Virus record (IMG/VR): IMGVR_UViG_3300037358_000207
Location: 1-26,267 of that record
DNA length: 26,267 nt
Direction: 5' to 3' (one strand)
Source: a virus
Shown here: positions 6,636 through 11,843 of the stretch, one piece after another
Numbering within the stretch: the stretch's first letter is position 1
Layout of the letters: each line of letters opens with the position of its first letter
The notes under the pieces: model-generated
Database searches by the model: none
Told to the model about the DNA's origin: nothing
Seen by the model: only the letters and a program-made list of their open reading frames with translations
Translations under genes and position numbers: made by a program

Positions 6636-7018
6636 GCCGCGACCTCCATCGTCTGGTTCCTTACTCCCGTTGCGGTGCGAGGCCAGGGCTGTGCATGGCG
6701 TTCGCGCTCGGCGGCTTCGAAGGCGCGAACGCGGGCGACGTAATCGCGGCCCCGGATGTCGGTGCCTTTCTCCTCGCGGAGTCGCTTAAAGAGGAAGCCG
6801 ATGGTGAAGACAAAATCCTTGCGCTCGCGAGGATCGGTGATGGACCGGATGGCGGCTTGCATATCGGCGTAGCCGCCGTTGAACGGGTATTTGAGCGTGA
6901 GACGGCGGTGGGCCTCGTCGACCATGTCCAGGTGCTTGGATATGACGCGGGCGTGGATGGTGGCGGCGAATTCGCCGGCGAGGCTGTGGGTTTGCTGCGA
7001 GCTGAGGGTGATGTTCAT
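6632..7018 (-). CDS. Hypothetical early phage protein, 128 aa
   Basis: I prefer the ATG at 7018 (MNITLSSQQTHSLAGEFAAT). The alternative is a GTG at 7045 that adds 9 residues and overlaps the end of a 21-codon mini-ORF (7042-7107) by GTGA. The protein is mostly alpha-helical with a basic C-terminal half (RERKDFVFTIGFLFKRLREE, GRDYVARVRAFEAAERERHA). Position between the excisionase-like protein and the sigma-like protein places it among early regulatory or replication accessory genes. No family is recognised. Confidence 0.6.
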   Translation of the reverse strand: MNITLSSQQTHSLAGEFAATIHARVISKHLDMVDEAHRRLTLKYPFNGGYADMQAAIRSITDPRERKDFVFTIGFLFKRLREEKGTDIRGRDYVARVRAFEAAERERHAQPWPRTATGVRNQTMEVAA

Positions 7019-7056
7019 GGGATTGATGATTTCCGCCGAAATCACCCCTTGCGGGG

Positions 7057-7070
7057 CTCGCTGAAGCGAG
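7057..7070. repeat. Short palindrome with TGAA centre
   Basis: CTCGC-TGAA-GCGAG, a perfect 5-bp stem around TGAA, in the leader between two leftward genes. A second small hairpin (CCCC-TTGC-GGGG, 7046-7055 region) is adjacent. It has the same TGAA centre as the other intergenic palindromes of the window but a different stem. Confidence 0.55.
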
Positions 7071-7127
7071 TCGTCTCGCTCCGCTCGGCTGGTTGGTTGA
7101 GGTTCATTGGTTGCTGGTGAAATTGGC

Positions 7128-7141
7128 GTCGATGCATCGAC
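7128..7141 (-). repeat. Stop-proximal palindrome (GTCGAT type)
   Basis: On the minus strand GTCGATGCATCGAC follows the TGA of the excisionase-like gene by two bases or fewer. The context TGAGGTCGATG.ATCGACGCC is nearly the same as at 19804-19824 on the plus strand, so the element is oriented with transcription. Confidence 0.7.
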
Positions 7142-7142
7142 C

Positions 7143-7436
7143 TCAGTCCTTGGGCCCGATGCGGCTGGCGCGGACGTAGGCGTCGTAGGCGCTCACCGGG
7201 ATGCGGATGGATTGGCGGGGGGATTTGTTGCCGCCGCCCTTGATGTCGATGCCGGCGATGAGCCCCTCCTGGCAGAGGTCGATCACGTGCCGGATGGTGC
7301 AGTTGAGCGCATCGGCCACCTCCGCCACGCGCAGCGTGGTGCGGCCGGGAAAGAGGACGTGCGGCAGGATGCTGTTGAGCGGCAGCTCCTTCTGGGCCGG
7401 ATCACTATTCGCTTTGCGATGCGGGGCCATGATCAC
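7143..7436 (-). CDS. Excisionase/MerR-type winged-helix DNA-binding protein, 97 aa
   Basis: The helix-turn-helix TLRVAEVADALNCTIRHVID is followed by CQEGLIAGIDIKG and a strand RIPVSAYDAYVRA, the usual arrangement of HTH_17 or excisionase-like proteins (helix-turn-helix, wing, then RI.....Y..Y). It probably binds DNA as an early regulator or recombination accessory factor. The start is a GTG at 7436 with GGGAGG 6 bases upstream, or an ATG at 7430. A hairpin follows the stop directly. It sits second or third in the leftward early operon after the Ner-like gene. Confidence 0.75.
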   Translation of the reverse strand: MIMAPHRKANSDPAQKELPLNSILPHVLFPGRTTLRVAEVADALNCTIRHVIDLCQEGLIAGIDIKGGGNKSPRQSIRIPVSAYDAYVRASRIGPKD

Positions 7437-7930
7437 GGCTTGCCTCCCAGGTTACGGCCGGTACGCTGGCGGGATGAAGCCGTGGACCCGCTGCCGGCGC
7501 GCGGTGCAGCCAATCCTTGAATCGCTGCATGCAGCAAGGCCATTGCGGATTCCGCATAACGATCCAGAGCAATGGATTCGCGAGATCCCCTTCCTGGAGC
7601 TTTGGCAGTGCGATGAAATGTGCGATGAGCTGCGGAGAGCACCCGGTTTATGGCGCGAAGCTGATCTCGGATTTCCATTCGCAGAACCGCGGGGAGCCGG
7701 GAGTACTGAAGAGCAAGAGAGGATGGCAGAGCGACTCGCCATTCAACTGGCGCTGCGGCTGCGGCTGGCGATGGATGCGGGGAGGTGCGATTTCCTGCGC
7801 GAGGGGACGCGCTGGACCGGCGATCTGGGGGATGATCTGCGCGAGCTGCTGATCCGGCAGTGGTACGGGAACGGGATGGCCTGGGCAGCGTGGGCCGCCC
7901 AGCGCGGGTCTCTTTAGGGGTTTGTTTCAC
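7433..7930 (-). CDS. Possible early-operon protein, antisense to another ORF
   Basis: This frame has a GTG overlapping the Ner-like stop (GTGA, 7927-7930) and a stop overlapping the next start (GTGA, 7433-7436), exactly the coupling used elsewhere in the operon. The last 81 residues (MEIRDQLRAINRVLSAAHRT ... YAESAMALLHAAIQGL) look like a real protein, but the first 80 are Pro/Arg/Ser-rich and third-position GC is low for this genome. A shorter version could start at 7678. It conflicts with the plus-strand ORF at 7474-7917. I cannot decide which is expressed. Confidence 0.35.
   Translation of the reverse strand: MKQTPKETRAGRPTLPRPSRSRTTAGSAARADHPPDRRSSASPRAGNRTSPHPSPAAAAAPVEWRVALPSSLALQYSRLPAVLRMEIRDQLRAINRVLSAAHRTFHRTAKAPGRGSRESIALDRYAESAMALLHAAIQGLAAPRAGSGSTASSRQRTGRNLGGKP
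7474..7917 (+). CDS. Possible 147-aa protein, convergent to the early operon
   Basis: The plus-strand frame begins with an ATG at 7474 after GGCGGG and encodes MKPWTRCRRAVQPILESLHA. Its second half (ERMAERLAIQLALRLRLAMD, LGDDLRELLIRQWYGNGMAW) has normal protein composition and high third-position GC, as in confirmed genes of this window. That favours it over the antisense frame. It is unusual because it faces the early operon and lies inside it. If real it would be expressed from its own promoter, perhaps during lysogeny with the repressor. Family not recognised. Confidence 0.48.
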   Translation: MKPWTRCRRAVQPILESLHAARPLRIPHNDPEQWIREIPFLELWQCDEMCDELRRAPGLWREADLGFPFAEPRGAGSTEEQERMAERLAIQLALRLRLAMDAGRCDFLREGTRWTGDLGDDLRELLIRQWYGNGMAWAAWAAQRGSL

Positions 7931-8133
7931 GCCCTGGCCTCCTTGACGAGGTCCCGGTACCGGCGCAGAAGCTCCCGGCTGGTCCGGTGGCCGTGGATGA
8001 CGTACGAGAGATGCACGCGGTGGACGCCGAGGATCTGCGCGGCGGCGATAACGGTGAGGCGCTTGGGGCCGATGGATCGGCTGCGAATGAGGGTTTTTGC
8101 TTTCCTCTTCGGGCTTGTAACCGTTACAGTCAT
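7927..8133 (-). CDS. Ner/Cro-like small HTH regulator, 68 aa
   Basis: First gene of the leftward operon. I start it at the ATG 8131-8133 (MTVTVTSPKRKAKTLI); upstream in-frame codons lie in the control gap and in the repressor gene. The C-terminal part (LTVIAAAQILGVHRVHLSYV followed by IHGHRTSRELLRRYRDLV) has the spacing of a Cro/Ner-type helix-turn-helix with a recognition helix around HRVHLSYVI. In Mu, Ner represses early and repressor promoters when lytic growth begins. Position opposite an XRE repressor supports the same role. There is no Shine-Dalgarno sequence, so it may be leaderless. The start codons overlap a GTAAC-C-GTTAC palindrome. Confidence 0.72.
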   Translation of the reverse strand: MTVTVTSPKRKAKTLIRSRSIGPKRLTVIAAAQILGVHRVHLSYVIHGHRTSRELLRRYRDLVKEARA

Positions 8134-8178
8134 GCAAGAATGAATATGCAATTCTGAATAGGGGCGCAAGGGGATTTT
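8117..8178. promoter_or_regulatory. Divergent control region between Ner-like and repressor genes
   Basis: The 45 bases between the two regulators are the only AT-rich gap nearby. They hold repeated GAATGAATA and TTCTGAATA words and an AGAAT...ATTCT inverted repeat (about 8137-8155). A perfect GTAAC-C-GTTAC palindrome (8117-8127) overlaps the first Ner codons. These are candidate operators for the two regulators. I could not fix convincing -35/-10 boxes on either strand. Confidence 0.55.
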
Positions 8179-8631
8179 ATGCAGAATCGCATATTTTCTG
8201 AGCAGCTCGCCGACCTGATGCGGCGGCGCGGGGTAAACCAGGTGACGCTGGCCCAGGCGGTCGGGACCTCGCAATCGACGATCTCCCGAGCTCTACAGGG
8301 GAAGCCACCGAAGGCGGAGGAGGTGGGAAGGCTGGCCGACTACTTCGGGGTGAGCACGGACGTGCTTCTCAAGGGCTGGGACCGCGGCACCATGGTCCAG
8401 AGCATCCGGGCGGCCGTGGCCGGCGCCACGATGGTGCAGGAATCCGGGGACCAGGGGAACGAGGCTTTCAACCAGATCGCCATGGCCGAGGCCAGGGGCG
8501 AGATCGCCGGGGAAGCAAAGGCCAGGAGGGAGATCGCGGCGGAGATCCGCGCCATCGTGCAAACCCTCGGGAAGCTTGCCGACCGGCTCGACCCGCGGCC
8601 CAGGTCGCAGGCGCGCAGGCAGAAGATGTAA
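8179..8631 (+). CDS. XRE-family phage repressor, 150 aa
   Basis: Residues 5-65 form a classic Cro/CI-type helix-turn-helix (QLADLMRRRGVNQVTLAQAV, GTSQSTISRALQGK, then LADYFGVSTDVLLKG). The C-terminal half is a helical, Ala/Glu/Arg-rich coiled-coil-like region (EARGEIAGEAKARREIAAEI), suitable for dimerization. There is no S24 peptidase domain, so RecA-induced self-cleavage is not expected. ATG at 8179 with AAGGGG about 7 bases upstream. Located divergently from the Ner-like gene, it is the likely lysogeny repressor. The gene is followed after 11 bases by the GYF_2 protein, probably in the same transcript. Confidence 0.82.
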   Translation: MQNRIFSEQLADLMRRRGVNQVTLAQAVGTSQSTISRALQGKPPKAEEVGRLADYFGVSTDVLLKGWDRGTMVQSIRAAVAGATMVQESGDQGNEAFNQIAMAEARGEIAGEAKARREIAAEIRAIVQTLGKLADRLDPRPRSQARRQKM

Positions 8632-8642
8632 AGGGGACACCG

Positions 8643-9023
8643 ATGGAGGAGGCTTTTTGGATATGGTGGTACGAGCAGCAGAGCGGCCCCTTTACCATGC
8701 GCCGGCTGATGAGCATGGCGAAGGAGGGTGAGATCGACGGCGACACCCTCTTCTGGTCCGACCGGCGGAACGAATGGATCCCGCTCCGGGGAATCCTGCA
8801 GGACCTGTACCCCGACCGGCTCGATGGCCCTAGACAGGCGGGAATCAAATGGGTGAAGTTCATCGACTCCGGCACCGGGGAGGATTGCGAGGTATGCCGG
8901 GGCCTCAACGGAAAAACCTTTCCAATCGAGGCCGCGCCGGCGATGCCGCCTCCGGGCTGCGAATGCTCGCCCTGGTGCCGGAGCCTGCTCACAACCGCGA
9001 CCGATATTGAAGGCAAACCATAG
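8643..9023 (+). CDS. GYF_2 domain fused to a Mu F-like C-terminal motif, 126 aa
   Basis: Residues 5-55 (WWYEQQSGPFTMRRLMSMAK, then GDTLFWSDRRNEWIPLRGI) match the GYF_2/DUF4339 pattern, thought to mediate protein binding. Residues 74-115 (IDSGTGEDCEVCRGLNGKTF, P.A.PPPGCECSPWCRS) resemble the C-terminal D..C..C..L.GK.F....P.....C.C motif of Mu F/SPP1 gp7 minor head proteins, with cysteines at 82, 85, 106, 108 and 112. The combination is unusual. AAGGGG lies 7 bases before the ATG. It follows the repressor by 11 bases, so it may be made in lysogens. Function unknown; metal binding by the cysteines is an inference. Confidence 0.75.
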   Translation: MEEAFWIWWYEQQSGPFTMRRLMSMAKEGEIDGDTLFWSDRRNEWIPLRGILQDLYPDRLDGPRQAGIKWVKFIDSGTGEDCEVCRGLNGKTFPIEAAPAMPPPGCECSPWCRSLLTTATDIEGKP

Positions 9024-9041
9024 AGGCGCTAGAATGCGCCT
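9024..9041 (+). terminator. Small intergenic hairpin
   Basis: AGGCGC-tagaat-GCGCCT starts directly after the TAG stop of the GYF_2 gene. The stem is 6 bp with no U tract, so it is a weak terminator or an mRNA-processing or stability element at best. Confidence 0.4.
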
Positions 9042-9056
9042 GAAGGAAGGGCAACC

Positions 9057-9347
9057 ATGAAAACGATCATCGTAGTGGCGGCGGCGCTGATTCTGGCCGG
9101 CTGCTCGAAGCCAGCGGAGAAATGGGATTACAAGGAAGTCGAGGGCGATCAGACCACACTCGAACTTTACGGCCGTTACGGGTGGGAGTTGGTTTCAAGC
9201 GCTCCCGATCCGGGAAAACCCAACTGGACGAAGTACACTCTCAAGCGAGTGCAGGGGACCGACGACCAGGCGGATGAGGGGCTGGCTGAGACGAAGGACC
9301 AAGGCCGCGTGTTCGAGGCGCAGATGAAGGAGATCGACGGCAAATGA
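9057..9347 (+). CDS. DUF4177-like lipoprotein, 96 aa
   Basis: An N-terminal signal (MKTIIVVAAALILAGC) ends in a lipobox LAGC with the lipidated Cys at residue 16. The mature part contains KWDYKEVEG ... LYGRYGWELVSSAPDPGK ... YTLKRVQ, which fits the small DUF4177 pattern (Y.v...G...GWElvs......Y.LKR). GGAAGG lies 6 bases before the ATG. It should be anchored in a membrane by lipid. Its place behind the repressor suggests a lysogenic-conversion (moron) gene, for example superinfection exclusion or envelope modification. That role is inferred and untested. Confidence 0.75.
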   Translation: MKTIIVVAAALILAGCSKPAEKWDYKEVEGDQTTLELYGRYGWELVSSAPDPGKPNWTKYTLKRVQGTDDQADEGLAETKDQGRVFEAQMKEIDGK

Positions 9348-9580
9348 AACCCTACGATCAGCCGGCGCCGTCGCGCCGCGACTTCCTGCGGATGTCGAAG
9401 CTGTCGCCGGAAGAGCAGCTCGATGCGAAGTGCGAGCGGGAGCGGCTCTATGCGGAGAGGTTCATCGGCCGCCCGCGTTATGAGGACAAGGCCCTCGCCT
9501 ATTGGCTGATGGCTATGGCCGTGCTCGTGATCGCCGGGATCGTCGCCGCGGTGGCGTGGCTTTTCGGGTTTCATCCGTAG
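9344..9580 (+). CDS. Small membrane protein with C-terminal helix, 78 aa
   Basis: ATGA overlap with the lipoprotein stop (9344-9347). Residues 1-48 are charged and helical (SPEEQLDAKCERERLYAERF). Residues 51-76 form one transmembrane segment (ALAYWLMAMAVLVIAGIVAA), ending in FGFHP. The layout is that of a tail-anchored membrane protein with a cytoplasmic N-terminal part. It is coupled to the lipoprotein gene, so the two may act together. No family recognised. Confidence 0.68.
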   Translation: MKPYDQPAPSRRDFLRMSKLSPEEQLDAKCERERLYAERFIGRPRYEDKALAYWLMAMAVLVIAGIVAAVAWLFGFHP

Positions 9581-9605
9581 GCTTCCAGGGCCGCGTGGGG
9601 CCTGG

Positions 9606-9661
9606 GGCGGCTCATTCTAGCCGCCGGGGCCTAAAAAGCCGTTTGCAAGGCGTGCAAACGG
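9606..9661 (+). terminator. Two strong hairpins closing the repressor transcript
   Basis: The first is GGCGGCT-cattct-AGCCGCC (9606-9625), a 7-bp GC stem. The second is CCGTTTGCA-aggcg-TGCAAACGG (9639-9661), a 9-bp stem. There is no long T run, so rho-independent termination is uncertain, but placement 26 bases after the last cassette gene suits a transcription boundary. The rest of 9581-9834 shows no gene. A CCGAGA...TCTCGG hairpin lies just before the next ORF. Confidence 0.6.
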
Positions 9662-9834
9662 GTTTGCGGCCACACTGAGGGATGCGTGACGAGAATCGGC
9701 AGCGGTCCGGAATGGCGGGCGGTCCGGTTTTGGAGGTGATCGCGGTCTCCGAAAGCAACTTTTTCGGAATGGACTGAACCGAGTGAGTGGGCGGGTTTGG
9801 GATTCCGAGAACCTGAGGCAGTCTCGGCGGCGTC

Positions 9835-10272
9835 ATGGACCCCGCCACGCCGAATTCTTCTACCTCCCAGGCTTCGCCGGGGCAAGCAAAGGACGCAGAG
9901 ACCGCAAAGCTTTCTGAAATCGCCTCCGGCGCGCTTGAGGGGTTGAGCGCGCTCGAGACCGAACCAAAGGGGGGCGCCGAGGTGTTGGGGAACGCCGCGG
10001 CGCCATTGGCGAGGCTGTTCGAGCCGCAGGCGGCGGCGTGGCTCAACCGGGTGCTCAACAAGCCCTCCTGGAAGACGGGTGAGTTCTGGGGCCTGATCCT
10101 TGGGCTGATCGCGCTCAACACCCTGGCGAAGATGGGGATCGTGACCGGCGACGTGGCCGGGTTCCTGGACGTGGTCTCGCCGCTGGTGTTCCAGTATTTG
10201 CGGCAGAATTTCAAGCTGGGCAACGCACCGGCGATCATTGACGCGGCACAAAAGGAGATCGCTGCCAAGTGA
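9835..10272 (+). CDS. Putative membrane protein of the lysis/accessory region, 145 aa
   Basis: The ORF starts at ATG 9835 (MDPATPNSSTSQASP). A disordered Ser/Ala-rich N-terminus of about 45 residues is followed by an amphipathic region (LARLFEPQAAAWLNRVLNKP), one hydrophobic segment (FWGLILGLIALNTLAKMGIV, about 84-103) and a second weakly hydrophobic helix (VAGFLDVVSPLVFQYL). Holins of phages with GH108 lysozymes can look like this, but the assignment is an inference. The words GGACGCAGAGACCGC (about 9891) show a CGCAGAG-type repeat embedded in the coding region. No good ribosome site is seen. Confidence 0.6.
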   Translation: MDPATPNSSTSQASPGQAKDAETAKLSEIASGALEGLSALETEPKGGAEVLGNAAAPLARLFEPQAAAWLNRVLNKPSWKTGEFWGLILGLIALNTLAKMGIVTGDVAGFLDVVSPLVFQYLRQNFKLGNAPAIIDAAQKEIAAK

Positions 10273-10307
10273 TGGAAGGGATCGAGGATTAAACGCTGGA
10301 TGCGCCG

Positions 10308-10520
10308 GTGGCGGAGAGCCTCGGGTATCGCCCGCTCACCAATGGCTACGGGCCCAGCGAGCGCGGGATGCTGGCCCGCGTCATCCACGATATGCGGCGC
10401 GGCCGCATCGACTTCTGCCTGGTGCCGATCTGCCAGGGCTTCTTCGAGGTCTGGCGCAAGAACCTGCGCGACCGGGAGGAAAGCCGCCGCGCGGCCATCC
10501 AAACGGCCAACCTCATCTGA
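10308..10520 (+). CDS. Hypothetical protein, 70 aa, 5' end possibly interrupted
   Basis: The product (MAESLGYRPLTNGYGPSERG ... IDFCLVPICQGFFEVWRKNL) uses a GTG at 10308 with no clear ribosome site. In the same frame an ATG at 10272 overlaps the previous stop (TGATG) but meets a TAA at 10290-10292 after MEGIED. The codons after the TAA (TLDAPVAESLGYRPL) read like continuing protein. So this may be a slightly larger gene broken by a nonsense mutation, or a gene that simply starts at GTG. Function unknown. The stop is followed directly by a palindrome. Confidence 0.5.
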   Translation: MAESLGYRPLTNGYGPSERGMLARVIHDMRRGRIDFCLVPICQGFFEVWRKNLRDREESRRAAIQTANLI

Positions 10521-10534
10521 GCCGATGGATCGGC
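10521..10534 (+). repeat. Stop-proximal palindrome (GCCGAT type)
   Basis: GCCGATGGATCGGC starts on the base after a TGA stop. It is a 5-bp stem around TGGA, 10 bases before the lipoprotein start codon. Confidence 0.65.
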
Positions 10535-10544
10535 GGCAATTTTT

Positions 10545-10892
10545 ATGAAAACCAAAACCGGCAGCTTGAAGCTGCACACAATGTTCGCGGCCATTGCCGC
10601 GATTGCAGTACTCGGCGCGGCGGCCTTGATGGCCGGCTGCGCTTCCACACCCACCACCGCGGCGAAGGTCGCCCAGGTGGAATCGACCATCAACACGGCG
10701 GAGAAGGCGGTGAGCACGCTGGAGCCGGTGGTGAACGGGATCGCGGCGACGGTCTCGGGGACGAACGCGGCGAAGACGACCGGGCAACTGGACGCGGTCG
10801 AGGCGGACATCACCCAGGCGGAGAGCGACATCAGTTTGCTCGAGGGGATCGTGACGGCCGTCACCGCGCCGCCGGCCACGACGGGGAGCTGA
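10545..10892 (+). CDS. Lipoprotein, 115 aa, helical mature part
   Basis: The signal sequence has the lipobox LMAGC with Cys32 if translation starts at 10545, or Cys20 if it starts at the ATG 10581. The mature protein is Ala/Thr-rich and predicted to form helical hairpins (VAQVESTINTAEKAVSTLEP, LDAVEADITQAESDISLLEG) with heptad-like spacing. A small outer-membrane lipoprotein near a lysozyme gene could be an Rz1-like spanin subunit, but its length and coiled-coil content also fit a structural lipoprotein. The first codons contain the palindrome GCAGCTTGAAGCTGC, so the short start may be the ancestral one. Confidence 0.68.
   Translation: MKTKTGSLKLHTMFAAIAAIAVLGAAALMAGCASTPTTAAKVAQVESTINTAEKAVSTLEPVVNGIAATVSGTNAAKTTGQLDAVEADITQAESDISLLEGIVTAVTAPPATTGS
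10561..10575 (+). repeat. CAGCTTGAAGCTG-type palindrome
   Basis: GCAGC-TTGAA-GCTGC followed by ACACAATG. It shares stem, centre and the ACACA tail with elements at 21467 and 25461, but here it is inside, or just upstream of, the lipoprotein coding region depending on the start used. Confidence 0.6.
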
Positions 10893-10900
10893 GTTCTTAA

Positions 10901-10951
10901 CCGCAGAGAACACAGAGATCGCAAAGGCGAAAAAATACCTACCTACCTACA
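10901..10951. repeat. CGCAGAG-type repeat and CTAC microsatellite
   Basis: AACCGCAGAGAACACAGAG and ATCGCAAAGG form a purine-rich CGCAGAG-type intergenic repeat (about 10901-10926). It is followed by TACC tetranucleotide repeats (about 10937-10951) directly before the next ATG. A reversed copy of the repeat lies inside the following gene (about 11056-11083). Confidence 0.6.
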
Positions 10952-11304
10952 TGAAAATGACCGCTCCCCACTCTGGCCGTACTCCGTTGCGCAACGGGGC
11001 TGGAGTCGCGCGCCGGTTTGCCGAGGGATGGGGAGTTACCCCTCTGGCTCTTCTGCTTTGCGCTCTCTGCGTTCTTTGCGGTTGCTCTTCTGTGCCGCCG
11101 CCGGCGCCGCAAACGCTGGCCAGCCGCATCGGCTACACCGCCGAGCACCTGGCCGAAGGCGGTTACCGCCTCATCACCGCTCCCATCCAGGACGTGCGCG
11201 TCTGCATCGTGTCGCCGTCGGGCATCACGCTCCTGGAGATCGACAACCGCAACCTCCCGTTCCTTTCGGGCTCTACCACGCTCATCGCCGCAACACCGCA
11301 CTGA
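10951..11304 (+). CDS. Lipoprotein with repeat-derived N-terminus, 117 aa
   Basis: A long N-terminal region (30 residues, GRTPLRNGAGVARRF) leads into a hydrophobic stretch LALLLCALCVLCGC with lipobox Cys45. The mature part (QTLASRIGYTAEHLAEGGYR, VRVCIVSPSGITLLEIDNRN) looks like a compact alpha/beta domain. The hydrophobic core is encoded by the reversed CGCAGAG-type repeat, and the N-terminus by a CCGTTGCGCAACGG palindrome (about 10983-10996), so the signal peptide may have been built from intergenic repeats. The start is uncertain. It may be a lysis or exclusion lipoprotein. Confidence 0.6.
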   Translation: MKMTAPHSGRTPLRNGAGVARRFAEGWGVTPLALLLCALCVLCGCSSVPPPAPQTLASRIGYTAEHLAEGGYRLITAPIQDVRVCIVSPSGITLLEIDNRNLPFLSGSTTLIAATPH

Positions 11305-11315
11305 AATCTCACATC

Positions 11316-11558
11316 ATGAAATTAACCCTCACTCCCGCCCAGTTCCATGCCGCGTTGTCAAAGCTCTACAGCGAGCCCGGCGCATCCGTCAGCCTCGGCT
11401 CCGGCGGCAACAGCGGCTCGGTCACCGGCGACGGCGTCACCATCGGTTTCACTTACGACGGCAGCAGCTCGCTCGCGGTCAATGTGCTGAGCAAGCCCTG
11501 GTACCTGCCGGAATCCGTCGTCGAGTCCCACATCTCGCAGTACTTCGCCGCGCAATAA
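11316..11558 (+). CDS. Hypothetical protein, 80 aa
   Basis: The ATG at 11316 (MKLTLTPAQFHAALSKLYSE) follows the lipoprotein stop by 11 bases. The product has a helical N-terminus and a Gly/Ser-rich beta region (SVTGDGVTIGFTYDGSSSLA) that ends VESHISQYFAAQ. It looks like a small soluble protein. No family is recognised. The next start codon overlaps the region directly after its TAA stop. Confidence 0.6.
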   Translation: MKLTLTPAQFHAALSKLYSEPGASVSLGSGGNSGSVTGDGVTIGFTYDGSSSLAVNVLSKPWYLPESVVESHISQYFAAQ

Positions 11559-11705
11559 ATGGAACCAAAATCAACCTGCTGCAACGCCCCGGTGCTGGCC
11601 CGCGACGGCAACATCACGGTCTGTCAAAACTGCGGCCTCGATTGCGGGACGGCGACCATCGACGACCTCGGCGACGGAAACGCAATGCAGGCCATCGAAT
11701 CATGA
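11559..11705 (+). CDS. Zinc-ribbon mini-protein, 48 aa
   Basis: The ATG at 11559 is immediately after the preceding stop. It encodes MEPKSTCCNAPVLARDGNIT followed by VCQNCGLDCG. Cysteines at 7, 8, 22, 25 and 29 make a CC...CxxC ribbon, a very common pattern for small zinc-binding proteins. It ends in an ATGA overlap with the next gene. The role is unknown. Confidence 0.55.
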   Translation: MEPKSTCCNAPVLARDGNITVCQNCGLDCGTATIDDLGDGNAMQAIES

Positions 11706-11824
11706 TCGGGCTTATCATCCTCGCGGCCGTCTCCCTGGTCCTGATCGGCGGGGCGTGGCTGCTGCCGCCATCGGAGGGACCGCAAGCCCCTTTCCAGGGC
11801 GATGACGACTACTACTACCGCTGA
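11702..11824 (+). CDS. Single-span membrane peptide, 40 aa
   Basis: Starts inside the stop of the zinc-ribbon gene (ATGA). MIGLIILAAVSLVLIGGAWL forms one transmembrane segment, followed by a short acidic and aromatic tail ending DDDYYYR. A peptide of this type 20 bases before a lysozyme could be a holin or antiholin, or a spanin-like partner. This is inferred from position only. Confidence 0.5.
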   Translation: MIGLIILAAVSLVLIGGAWLLPPSEGPQAPFQGDDDYYYR

Positions 11825-11843
11825 CCCTTCCTTTTCAAAACCT

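Noticed and set aside
7042-7107. 21-codon mini-ORF ahead of the 128-aa protein as an attenuation leader
   Set aside because: It is built from repeat-like sequence and has no ribosome site or regulatory codon run; kept only as a remark on start choice.
9612-10913. 433-codon minus-strand frame across the lysis region
   Set aside because: It overlaps three plus-strand genes with signal peptides or coupling, and its own sequence is Arg/Pro-rich without motifs.
10937-10951. TACC tetranucleotide run as a phase-variation tract
   Set aside because: It lies upstream of, not inside, the coding region and has only about three to four units; a weak case.
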